Shown here: piece by piece, positions 50,014 to 57,752 of the stretch
Layout: every line of letters starts with the position of its first letter
Position numbering within the stretch: the first letter of the stretch is position 1
Assembly: GCF_002067135.1 (NCBI RefSeq)
Contig: NZ_CP020105.1
Span: 186,001-250,000 of the forward strand
Length of the DNA: 64,000 nucleotides
Source of the DNA: Spirosoma rigui
Lineage (GTDB): Bacteria; Bacteroidota; Bacteroidia; Cytophagales; Spirosomataceae
Direction: 5' to 3'
Position numbers and translations under genes: made by a program
The notes under the pieces: model-generated
What the model was told of the DNA's origin: nothing
The model's input: only the letters and a program-made list of their open reading frames with translations
Databases searched by the model: none

Positions 50014-50898
50014 ATGTACAAGATCCTGTTATTGACCGATTTTTCGGCGGCTTCCCGACACGCCATCCGCTTCGCCCAGGCCCTCTTCGACGATATCGCC
50101 ACGGAATTCTGCCTGCTCAACGCCTTTCCCGTCGAACCGGAGGTAGGCTTCAGCGGGGCGTTTCTGCTGGCCGAACAGCGCCAGTTGGCCGAGCAGGAAA
50201 TGGCTCACCTGGAACACGCCATCCGGCAGCAGCCCGTTCCGGCCTACCATACGTACCGCAGCCTGGTCATGGTGGGAAGTCCCGTCAGCGCCGTTAAAAC
50301 GCTGCTGGGCGAAGAGGTCTTCGACCTGGTCGTGGTGGGGGCTGTGGGTACGGGCCACAGCGAACTCTTCGGCAGCGTCGCCACCGACATGATCCGGTCG
50401 GTGACGACGAACGTACTGGTTGTACCCGCATCGGCCCCCATCCGCCCCATTAACCAGGTGGTGTTGGCAACGGACTACCGTTCGGTAAAAGACACGGGTA
50501 CGTTTGCGCTGCTCACCGACCTGGCCAGCCGGAAGGCGGCCCGGCTTACGCTGCTGACCATCGAAAACCCGAAGGAACCCGGCAGCCACGCGGCCGAACT
50601 GAGCCGCCACTACGTGCTGAACGCCTTTGACACCATCCAGGTCGATACGTACACCATCCACGACGACGATGTGCTGCATGGCATCAACGCCTATCTGGAT
50701 CTGCACCCGGTCGACCTGTTCGTGATGGTACCGCACCACAAGGGCTTCTTCGATCTGCTGCGGAACGCCAGCCTGACCCGCCCACTGGCCTATCGTCCAC
50801 GGGTGCCGCTCCTGACGCTGTTCGATGAAAAAGCCGCCCCCGCCCCGCCAACACCATCGGCGGGCGTGAACAACACGCCCTACCCCACCTATAACTAG
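50014..50898 (+). CDS. universal stress protein, tandem UspA domains, paralogue
   Basis: A 294-residue paralogue of the preceding protein (MYKILLLTDFSAASRHAIRFAQ). First unit has VGAVGTGHSELFGSVATDMIRS, which preserves a G-x-G...GS site; the second has VPHHKGFFDLLRNASLTRPLAY without it. Third gene of the box-controlled operon. (Motifs quoted in part.). Confidence 0.9.
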   Translation: MYKILLLTDFSAASRHAIRFAQALFDDIATEFCLLNAFPVEPEVGFSGAFLLAEQRQLAEQEMAHLEHAIRQQPVPAYHTYRSLVMVGSPVSAVKTLLGEEVFDLVVVGAVGTGHSELFGSVATDMIRSVTTNVLVVPASAPIRPINQVVLATDYRSVKDTGTFALLTDLASRKAARLTLLTIENPKEPGSHAAELSRHYVLNAFDTIQVDTYTIHDDDVLHGINAYLDLHPVDLFVMVPHHKGFFDLLRNASLTRPLAYRPRVPLLTLFDEKAAPAPPTPSAGVNNTPYPTYN

Positions 50899-50905
50899 CT
50901 ACGCC

Positions 50906-51301
50906 ATGAACGCCGACAAGTACCGCCAGCTGAACGAAGTCCATTTACTGCACCGCATCTGGCAAAACGAACTCGAACTGGCCCGGCAGGAAACCCGCTT
51001 CTGGGAAGAACTGCTGGGCACGCTGGGCGAGGGACTGGACCCCGCCGTGACCGACGCCGATACGTGGCAAGCCGAGATCAGTCAGCTTCACCAGTTCCAG
51101 CGACGCACCCAACGGCTCCTGGCCGATATCCGAACCATCAACAGCGAAGTAGCCGCGGGCGTCAAAACCAACCATGTCCTCGATACCGAAACGCGGCTCG
51201 ACCACCAGTACCTCCGCGCCGAGATGGACAGTTTCCACGCGGATTTCCGTGCGTTCAAAAGCGTCATCCGGCAGTACCTGATCGATCAGCCCACGTTTTG
51301 A
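50906..51301 (+). CDS. hypothetical small helical protein
   Basis: A 131-residue, almost wholly helical, charged protein without Cys or signal peptide. Heptad-like pattern through about 10-55 and 65-125 suggests a helical bundle. No family recognised. It follows the USP gene by 7 bases, so it is in the same operon. Compare the small protein at 18666-19085. Confidence 0.72.
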   Translation: MNADKYRQLNEVHLLHRIWQNELELARQETRFWEELLGTLGEGLDPAVTDADTWQAEISQLHQFQRRTQRLLADIRTINSEVAAGVKTNHVLDTETRLDHQYLRAEMDSFHADFRAFKSVIRQYLIDQPTF

Positions 51302-51360
51302 GGGCGCGTGCCCTCACCGAAACGTCGGACCGCCCCAACACCTCCCCCCCGGGAGAGAGG
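51301..51360 (-). repeat. left copy of an inverted repeat element
   Basis: About 60 bases that align, in reverse complement, with 51511-51570: both contain a GGGCGCGTGCCC palindrome, CCGAAAC, CCCCAAC and a C-run/GGGAGAG hairpin in the same order, with several differences. It begins at the stop of the small helical protein. Confidence 0.6.
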
Positions 51361-51463
51361 CTTTTGCGCCGGTCCGCTTTTTAACTATATACAGCGTTGA
51401 GAGAAGACGTATCCAACGCACTATTCTGTAGAGTCAGTTTCTTACATCCGGCTCTATCGTAGA

Positions 51464-51508
51464 GCACAAAGAGGGAGCTGCTGCAGCTCCCTCTTTGTGC
51501 ATTTTTTT
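51464..51508 (+). terminator. strong rho-independent terminator
   Basis: 18-base perfect arms (51464-51481 and 51483-51500) followed by seven T residues. It lies between the two inverted repeat copies and ends the FixH-like/USP operon. Confidence 0.85.
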
Positions 51509-51570
51509 AACCCCTCTCCCAGCGGGAGAGGGGTTGGGGTGAGGGTTTCGGGGAGGGGCACGCGCCCCTA
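51509..51570 (+). repeat. right copy of an inverted repeat element with hairpin
   Basis: Contains the hairpin AACCCCTCTCCC / GGGAGAGGGGTT (51509-51535), then GGGGTGAGGG and a GGGGCACGCGCCCC palindrome running into the stop of the converging USP gene. Similar CCCTCTCCC...GGGAGAGGG...GGGGTGAGGG repeats are scattered in many bacterial genomes, from memory. Confidence 0.6.
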
Positions 51571-52434
51571 TAAAACCCCTTCCAGAATAACCATCGATAC
51601 CGGTTCGGTATGAAGCGGCAGGGTCAGTACCGCCATGGATGCGTGGTTCGCTACTGTCTCGGCCACGCTGCCCTGCAGCAGGTGACGGATACCCCGCCGG
51701 CCGTGCGTACCCAGCACGATCAGATCGGCCTGTATGTCGGTCGCAAACGTCAGCAGGCCCGTTTCAACGTCGTAATCGTCCTGCTGGTTGAGGGTACACA
51801 TACCCAGGCCGTAGTTCGTTACGAAGGTCTGCATCCGCTCGCGAACCTGGTGGCTGGGTACAAAATGGCTCAGCGTATTCACGAAGAGCAGATGCACCAG
51901 CGGATAGTCGAAGCCATCCAGCAGGGTTTTCAGGAAATCCATCGACGACGCGTAGTGGTCGTTGAAGTCCGACGCAAAGACGACGGTTTTCAGATCGAGG
52001 TAGCCGGGCGGGTTTTTCAGAACCAGCACCGGCATTTTAGCGTGCCGGATCAGGTGTTCGGCGTTGGAGCCCAGCAGGCTTCCGCGAATGCCGCTGGTTC
52101 CCGTCGACGACATCACCAGCAGGTCGGCACTGGCAAACCGCCTGTCGTCCAGGATAGCCACCGGTTCGGCCTCATTGAGGACGTGCGTGTGCACCCGCAG
52201 GCCGCTCAAAAAAGGCAGGAGCAGCAAATCGTCATAGGCTTCCTCAACCAGGCCCAGCGCGTCCCGGTAATGCGTACCGGCGTCCTGGAGCCGTACCGAG
52301 TAACCGGGCAGGACCGTAGGTAAGACGTGAATGACGTGCAGATCGGCGTTGAAGAGTCGGCACAGCTGAGCCGCTACCGACACCGCTTTCGTTGCTTCGT
52401 CGGAAAAGTCGGTGGGAACGATGATTTTTTTCAT
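51568..52434 (-). CDS. universal stress protein, tandem UspA domains, canonical ATP motif
   Basis: A 288-residue protein starting MKKIIVPTDFSDEATKAV. Both units keep the nucleotide-binding pattern: SSTGTSGIRGSLLGSNAEHL and GTHGRRGIRHLLQGSVAETV (the latter a full G-2x-G-9x-GS). It is most like the USP at 37726-38553. It follows pfkB by 25 bases and is probably co-transcribed with it from the box promoter at 53459-53502; pfkB-usp pairs also occur in the mycobacterial DosR regulon. Confidence 0.93.
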   Translation of the reverse strand: MKKIIVPTDFSDEATKAVSVAAQLCRLFNADLHVIHVLPTVLPGYSVRLQDAGTHYRDALGLVEEAYDDLLLLPFLSGLRVHTHVLNEAEPVAILDDRRFASADLLVMSSTGTSGIRGSLLGSNAEHLIRHAKMPVLVLKNPPGYLDLKTVVFASDFNDHYASSMDFLKTLLDGFDYPLVHLLFVNTLSHFVPSHQVRERMQTFVTNYGLGMCTLNQQDDYDVETGLLTFATDIQADLIVLGTHGRRGIRHLLQGSVAETVANHASMAVLTLPLHTEPVSMVILEGVL

Positions 52435-52459
52435 GGGTAACCGATGGTTTATAAACGAA

Positions 52460-53413
52460 TCAGGGGTTGTCAGGTGTCAGGACCGGATGCTGCTGGTTTA
52501 TCCAGTCGAGCAGTCGATTGACAGCATCGGGGTGGAACAGTTCAGTACCCGCGTTCATGGTCGCGGCCGTACCGCAGGCAACGCCCAGCCGAATGGCGTC
52601 GGCGTAGGACCGGCCCTGATCGAGGGCATACACGATACCCCCGACCAGGCTGTCGCCCGCCCCGACGGTACTCACTTTTTTGACCGGTGGCGTCGGCACA
52701 AAGTCGGTCCCGTCGGCGGTCACCAGTACGGCCCCCCGCGCCCCCAGCGATACCACCACGACGTCGCAGCTTCCCGCCTGGATCAGCGTATGGGCCGCTT
52801 CGTGCACCTGATCGGCTTCGAGCCGGTCGACCCCGATGAGCGACGCCAGCTCGCCGAGGTTGGGCTTGACCATAAACACACCCGCGTCGAGTGCCTGCCG
52901 CAGCGCATCGCCGGCCGTGTCGACCACCAGCCGGATGTGCTGCGCTTTGGCGAAACGGGCAATCTGGGCGTAGAAATCGGCGGGCAGGCCGGGGGGCAGG
53001 CTCCCGCTGGCGACGAGGTACTGAATCGGCCGGGGCAGCGCCCGGAGATGAGCCAGGCAGGCCGTAGCTTCGGCGGGACTCAGCGTGGGGCCGGGTGTGC
53101 CGAACCGGAACTGCTGGTTGGGAATGGTTTCGGTCACCACGAAACACTCGCGGGTAAGCCCGTCGATACCAATGATTTCGTAGTCGATGCCTTCTTTCTC
53201 CACCAGCTCCTGCAGCGTGAGGCCCGCCGTGCCACCCGACGTGAAAACGGCCCGGGTTTCCCCACCCAGCCGATGGATGGCTTTGGACACGTTGATCCCG
53301 CCCCCGCCCGCGTCGTACCGGGGTTGCGAGCAGTGCAGCTTGTGTTCGGGAATCAGCCGGTCGATGGTCATGCTGATATCCACGGCGGGGTTGAGGGTGA
53401 GCGTATAGATCAT
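52460..53413 (-). CDS. pfkB: PfkB-type hexose-phosphate kinase (6-phosphofructokinase II/1-phosphofructokinase)
   Basis: A 317-residue ribokinase-fold sugar kinase. Motifs: N-terminal TLNPAVDISMTID, sugar-binding GGGGINVSKAIHRLGG, and the ATP/anion-hole motif VGAGDSLVGGI with catalytic Asp near 255. These match 6-phosphofructokinase II (PfkB) best; 1-phosphofructokinase or tagatose-6-phosphate kinase cannot be excluded. No PTS genes are near, which favours PfkB. The ATG at 53413 is chosen because the -7 element lies at 53459-53466. Confidence 0.87.
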   Translation of the reverse strand: MIYTLTLNPAVDISMTIDRLIPEHKLHCSQPRYDAGGGGINVSKAIHRLGGETRAVFTSGGTAGLTLQELVEKEGIDYEIIGIDGLTRECFVVTETIPNQQFRFGTPGPTLSPAEATACLAHLRALPRPIQYLVASGSLPPGLPADFYAQIARFAKAQHIRLVVDTAGDALRQALDAGVFMVKPNLGELASLIGVDRLEADQVHEAAHTLIQAGSCDVVVVSLGARGAVLVTADGTDFVPTPPVKKVSTVGAGDSLVGGIVYALDQGRSYADAIRLGVACGTAATMNAGTELFHPDAVNRLLDWINQQHPVLTPDNP

Positions 53414-53458
53414 ACAACGGGGGGCAAATAACCAGCCGGGTAGCCGGGTAGTTGCCCG

Positions 53459-53502
53459 TAAAAGTGGGCTTTTTGCGCCCCGTCGCCTATGACGCAGATC
53501 GC
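53459..53502 (-). promoter_or_regulatory. FixK/FNR-like box and -7 element for pfkB-usp
   Basis: Minus strand: GCGATCTGCGTCAT (53489-53502), 22 bases, CACTTTTA (53459-53466). It stands 8 bases from the adhP box, giving two boxes between divergent metabolic genes. Confidence 0.62.
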
Positions 53503-53510
53503 ACCCGTAC

Positions 53511-53554
53511 CTGATCCGTATCAGGCGCACTCCCGGGCCGGTACGCTACGTTTG
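53511..53554 (+). promoter_or_regulatory. FixK/FNR-like box and -7 element for adhP
   Basis: Perfect palindrome CTGATCCGTATCAG (53511-53524), 22 bases, TACGTTTG (53547-53554), a perfect TAnnTTTG. Confidence 0.83.
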
Positions 53555-53584
53555 TGGCCTCCTTTGTTCTCCTGGCAACATCCT

Positions 53585-54610
53585 ATGATTCCATCCACCA
53601 TGACAGCCGCCGTGCTGCACAGCTACGGCCAGCCTTTACAACTCGAACAGGTACCCGTACCCACCGCAGGCCCCGGCCAGATTCTGGTTCAGGTAGCCGC
53701 CTGTGGCGTGTGCCATACCGACCTGCACGCCGTCGATGGCGACTGGCCTGTGCAAGCTACTCTCCCGCTCATTCCCGGCCACGAAGGAGTGGGGACGGTC
53801 GTAGCCGTCGGAACGGGTGTCACGCACATCCACGAAGGCGACCGGGTGGGTGTACCCTGGCTCTACTCGGCCTGCGGCCATTGCGAACACTGCTACTCGG
53901 GTTGGGAAACGCTGTGCCTCAGCCAGCAGAATACCGGCTACTCCGTGCAGGGTAGCTACGCCGAGTATGTCGTGGCCAACCCGGACTACGTGGGCCTTAT
54001 TCCCGACTCCCTGTCCTTCACCGACGCAGCCCCGATCCTGTGCGCGGGCGTGACGGTATATAAAGGACTGAAAGAAACCGAGGTAAAACCCGGCCAGTGG
54101 GTCGTGATCTCGGGCATTGGCGGGCTCGGGCACCTGGCCGTTCAGTATGCCAAAGCGATGGGCATGAAGGTCGTGGCGGTCGACATCAGTGCCGACAAAC
54201 TGGCACTAGCCAGCGAAGTAGGTGCCGACCGGATCATCAATGCGCTGACCGAGGACCCCGTTGCCGTTGTTCAGTCGACCCTGGGCGGGGCGCAGGGGGT
54301 GCTGGTGACCGCCGTTTCCCGGTCCGCTTTTGCCCAAGGGGTTGGTATGCTGCGCCGGCGCGGCACGCTGGCCCTCGTTGGCCTGCCCCCCGGCGACTTC
54401 GACCTCAATATCTTCGACGTCGTGCTAAACCGCAAAACCGTTCGGGGGTCCATCGTAGGTACGCGGCAGGACCTCGCCGAGAGCCTGGCCTTTGCGGCCG
54501 ACGGTAAGGTGAAGGTTCATTACACCACCGACCGCCTTGAAAACATCAACCAGGTGCTGGCCGACCTGAAAGCGGGGCAGGTCAACGGGCGGGTCGTTCT
54601 CACATTCTGA
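53585..54610 (+). CDS. adhP: zinc-dependent alcohol dehydrogenase (AdhP type)
   Basis: A 341-residue medium-chain dehydrogenase. Catalytic zinc ligands: Cys40 (CGVCHTD), His66 (GHEGVG); structural zinc: Cys97, Cys100, Cys103, Cys111. NAD-binding GIGGLGHLAVQYAK near 178. It interconverts ethanol and acetaldehyde, a route for NADH re-oxidation. Start 53585 or 53600; an in-frame start at 53489 would lie before the promoter's transcription start. Adh of this type is a classical ANR target in pseudomonads. Confidence 0.93.
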   Translation: MIPSTMTAAVLHSYGQPLQLEQVPVPTAGPGQILVQVAACGVCHTDLHAVDGDWPVQATLPLIPGHEGVGTVVAVGTGVTHIHEGDRVGVPWLYSACGHCEHCYSGWETLCLSQQNTGYSVQGSYAEYVVANPDYVGLIPDSLSFTDAAPILCAGVTVYKGLKETEVKPGQWVVISGIGGLGHLAVQYAKAMGMKVVAVDISADKLALASEVGADRIINALTEDPVAVVQSTLGGAQGVLVTAVSRSAFAQGVGMLRRRGTLALVGLPPGDFDLNIFDVVLNRKTVRGSIVGTRQDLAESLAFAADGKVKVHYTTDRLENINQVLADLKAGQVNGRVVLTF

Positions 54611-54651
54611 GCCGGGTACTCCGACAGACGGGTTTCAAGCTTGTGAGCGTT

Positions 54652-54713
54652 CATACGGTAGCGCAGCCGCAAACCGGCCCACGCCGGTCGGTACACGGCC
54701 GTACTACCGTATG
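54652..54713. repeat. inverted repeat overlapping a start codon
   Basis: CATACGGTAG (54652-54661) and CTACCGTATG (54704-54713), the second arm containing the ATG at 54711. In mRNA the two arms could pair and cover that start codon, or serve as a protein site in DNA. Confidence 0.45.
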
Positions 54714-55526
54714 CCTATGTCCTTTCATACTTACATCGACCGGTGGGGGCTCGTCCCTACCGGTGCCCCCCTCAGTACCCACACCAGCGATCTCCTGCCC
54801 GTAGAATACCGCGGTCAACCCGCCCTGCTGAAAATTGCCCGGACGGCCGAAGAACGCCGGGGGGCGGCACTGCTGGTATGGTGGCAGGGACGGGGAGCCG
54901 CACGCCCGCTCCAGCACGACGGCGCTGCCTTGCTGATGGAACGGCTCGAAGGCCCTATGTCGCTGGCTCACCTCGCCCGGACCGGGCAGGACGACCGGGC
55001 CAGCAGCATCATCTGCACCGTAGCGGCTACGCTCCACACCCACGCGACCTCTCCCCCACCCAACCTCGTTCCTCTGGCGCACTGGTTCCGGGACCTGTTT
55101 TCCGAAGCCGGTCCGTACGGGGGTATTGTGGCCAGGTCGGCGCGGGTAGCGCGGCAGCTGCTCAACGAGCCGCAGGATACCGTTGTGCTGCATGGCGACC
55201 TCCACCACGGCAATATCCTCGATGGCGGGAGCCGGGGCTGGCTCGCCATCGACCCCAAAGGGCTGCTGGGTGAGCGGGGATTCGATCTGGCCAATCTGTT
55301 CTGCAATCCCGACGGTACGGTGGCGACCGCACCGGGGCGGCTGGCCCGCCAGGCAACGGTTGTGGCGCAGGCCGCCGGCCTGGATCGCGGGCGGTTGCTG
55401 CGCTGGATTCTGGCCTGGGCGGGCCTGTCGGCGGTCTGGCATGGGCAGGATGGATCGAGCCCCAACCTGGCGCTGGCCATTGCCGAACGGGCCGCTCAGG
55501 AACTGAACACCGACGAACCGGAGTAG
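54711..55526 (+). CDS. aminoglycoside/hydroxyurea phosphotransferase family protein (APH(6)-like)
   Basis: A 271-residue kinase-fold protein. The Brenner-type motif HGDLHHGNIL and the following IDPKGLLGERGFDLANLFCNPDG match the APH(6)/hydroxyurea kinase family (PF04655 type), which phosphorylates streptomycin in resistance versions. Chromosomal relatives often have other or unknown substrates, so resistance is not implied. ATG at 54711, or 54717 two codons later. An inverted repeat overlaps the start. (Motif shown in parts: IDPKGLLGERGFD, then NLFCNPDG.). Confidence 0.82.
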   Translation: MPMSFHTYIDRWGLVPTGAPLSTHTSDLLPVEYRGQPALLKIARTAEERRGAALLVWWQGRGAARPLQHDGAALLMERLEGPMSLAHLARTGQDDRASSIICTVAATLHTHATSPPPNLVPLAHWFRDLFSEAGPYGGIVARSARVARQLLNEPQDTVVLHGDLHHGNILDGGSRGWLAIDPKGLLGERGFDLANLFCNPDGTVATAPGRLARQATVVAQAAGLDRGRLLRWILAWAGLSAVWHGQDGSSPNLALAIAERAAQELNTDEPE

Positions 55527-55570
55527 ATCGGGGAATGTTGCCGCATTATGGGGTACGAACCCCTATCCAA

Positions 55571-55601
55571 TTGATTTTCCGGCCCGAAACCGTTAATCTT
55601 G
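55571..55601 (+). promoter_or_regulatory. housekeeping Bacteroidota promoter of thrB
   Basis: TTG at 55571-55573 (-33 element) and TAATCTTG at 55594-55601 (-7 element), 20 bases apart. In contrast to the box promoters this one keeps a -33 element and has no box. Confidence 0.6.
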
Positions 55602-55629
55602 TATCAGGGTTTTTCCTCCCTTACTCATT

Positions 55630-56583
55630 GTGAACTCCTCCATCAGCGTCTTTGCGCCCGCCACCGTAGCGAATGTGGCCTGCGGATTCGATATATTCGG
55701 TTTTGCCGTTGCAAACCCCGGCGACCAGATTACCCTGACCGTCCGCGACGAACCGGGCGTTCGGATCACCGACATCATCGGCGACGACGGCCGGCTGCCC
55801 CGCGAAACCGCCCGGAACACCGCCGGTATTGCCATCCAGACCTACCTCCAGCACATTGGCCGGACCGACCTGGGCCTCGACGTAGTGCTCCACAAGCAGA
55901 TGCCGCTGGGCAGTGGGCTGGGGTCCAGCGCGGCCAGTGCCGTAGCCGGTGTCTACGCCGTGAACGAGTTGCTGGGGCGTCCGCTGGCCACCATGCAGCT
56001 GTTGCCGTTTGCGATGGAAGGCGAGCGGCTGGCCTGCGGCTCGGCCCACGCCGACAACGTAGCGCCCTCGCTGCTGGGTGGTTTTGTCGTGATCCGGAGC
56101 TACCAGCCGCTGGATGTGATCCGGATCGAAACCCCGGCCGTCCTGTTCTGCACCCTGGTTCACCCCGACATTGAGGTGAATACCAAAGACGCGCGGTTTA
56201 TCCTCAAGAATGAAGTCTCGCTCAAGAACACCATTATTCAGATGGGGAATGTAGCGGGCCTGATTGCCGGCCTGATGAAACCCGACTACGATCTGATCAG
56301 CCGCTCGCTCGTCGACGTGATCATTGAACCCGTTCGGTCCATCCTGATCCCGGAATTCAACGAGGCCAAACAGGCCGCGCTGGACAATGGCGCGCTGGGC
56401 TGCAGCATCTCCGGCTCAGGTCCATCCATGTTCGCCCTGAGCCGCGACGTCGAAACCGCCGAGCGCGTGGGAGCCGCCATGCAGCAGGCGTTCCTGAGCG
56501 TGGGCGTCACCAGCGAAGCCTACGTATCGGAGATTAACCGCGAAGGTCCCAAAGTATTAGTCAACGACGCCGTATTGCACTAA
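55630..56583 (+). CDS. thrB: homoserine kinase
   Basis: A 317-residue GHMP kinase phosphorylating homoserine in threonine synthesis. ATP motif PLGSGLGSSAASA (92-104), N-terminal VFAPATVANVACGFD, C-terminal GCSISGSGPSMFAL. Start codon is GTG. The thrA and thrC partners are not in the window; thr genes would be expected next to each other, but here a dienelactone hydrolase gene follows. Confidence 0.95.
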   Translation: MNSSISVFAPATVANVACGFDIFGFAVANPGDQITLTVRDEPGVRITDIIGDDGRLPRETARNTAGIAIQTYLQHIGRTDLGLDVVLHKQMPLGSGLGSSAASAVAGVYAVNELLGRPLATMQLLPFAMEGERLACGSAHADNVAPSLLGGFVVIRSYQPLDVIRIETPAVLFCTLVHPDIEVNTKDARFILKNEVSLKNTIIQMGNVAGLIAGLMKPDYDLISRSLVDVIIEPVRSILIPEFNEAKQAALDNGALGCSISGSGPSMFALSRDVETAERVGAAMQQAFLSVGVTSEAYVSEINREGPKVLVNDAVLH

Positions 56584-56716
56584 GCGCGGTTAGGTCCCGT
56601 TTCCCAACCGCCCGCGCTACCCGGCTGCGGGACGGAACCGACAATCGGATTTTGGCAAAAACGAAACGTTCGATAGAAAATTTTGTAGGTTTAGAGGAAA
56701 TGAACCCCCGAAAGCC

Positions 56717-57604
56717 ATGAGCGAAATCAACAAAAAAGACATCAAGCAGGAAGTATTCGACCTGTACGACGACTATGCCCACGACCGGATCGACCGGCGT
56801 GACTTTGTCCAGAAACTGTCGACCTATGCCGTGGGTGGTATCACCGTCGCGTCATTGATGAGTTTCCTCATGCCCGACTACCAGGGGGCTATCCAGATCA
56901 AAGCCGACGACCCCCGCATCACGTCGGAATACATCACCTACCCTTCGCCCAAAGGGGGCGGCCCTATGAAAGCCCTGCTGTCGAAACCCGCCAACGCAAA
57001 AGGCAAACTCGGCGGCATTGTTGTCGTTCACGAAAACCGGGGTCTCAATCCGCACATTGCCGATGTCGGTCGACGGGCAGCCCTGGCCGGGTTCGTGTCT
57101 ATCGCGCCGGATGCGCTGACGCCCCTGGGAGGATATCCCGGTAATGACGACGATGGCCGGGCCATGCAAAGCAAGCGCGACCGGAATGAGATGCTGGAAG
57201 ATTTTATTGCCGCCAGCGACTACTTGAAGACCCAGAAAGACTGCAACGGCAAAGTGGGTGTCGTCGGCTTCTGCTTCGGCGGCTGGATTGCCAACATGAT
57301 GGCGGTACGGCTCCCTGGCTTGTCGGCTGCGGTCCCGTTCTACGGCGGCCAGCCCACGGGCGATGATGTGGCGAAGATCAAGGCACCCCTGCTGCTGCAT
57401 TTTGGCGAGCTCGACAAAGGCGTCAACGCGGGCTGGCCCGCCTACGAAGCCGCGCTGAAGGAGAACAACAAGGAATACACCGCCTACGTATACCCCAACG
57501 CGAACCACGGTTTTCATAACGATACCACCCCGCGCTACGACAAAGCTGCGGCCGAGCTGGCCTGGAAGCGTACCATCGATTTCTTCAGCAAGAAACTAGC
57601 GTAG
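56717..57604 (+). CDS. dienelactone hydrolase family protein, Tat-type leader
   Basis: A 295-residue alpha/beta hydrolase. The catalytic nucleophile is Cys186 in GFCFGGW; the acid follows near GELDKG and the His lies in NANHGFHND; the [10 protein letters not shown] segment is typical of the family. The N-terminus has DRRDFVQKL followed by a short hydrophobic stretch (about 34-53), resembling a twin-arginine leader, so export is likely. A TAGGTTTA element lies at 56686-56693. Confidence 0.88.
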   Translation: MSEINKKDIKQEVFDLYDDYAHDRIDRRDFVQKLSTYAVGGITVASLMSFLMPDYQGAIQIKADDPRITSEYITYPSPKGGGPMKALLSKPANAKGKLGGIVVVHENRGLNPHIADVGRRAALAGFVSIAPDALTPLGGYPGNDDDGRAMQSKRDRNEMLEDFIAASDYLKTQKDCNGKVGVVGFCFGGWIANMMAVRLPGLSAAVPFYGGQPTGDDVAKIKAPLLLHFGELDKGVNAGWPAYEAALKENNKEYTAYVYPNANHGFHNDTTPRYDKAAAELAWKRTIDFFSKKLA

Positions 57605-57752
57605 CAACCCGCGTCGACGGGGCTGGCTCGGGCAACCCGCTAGCCCTGATTCATCTTTCCCGGGTCGGCATTGACCCCGGCGGATTGGTCGCGTGAAACA
57701 GTTCTACCCCGCAGGCCGTTTCTCCGCCAGTGTTCCTTACGCAACAACCCTG

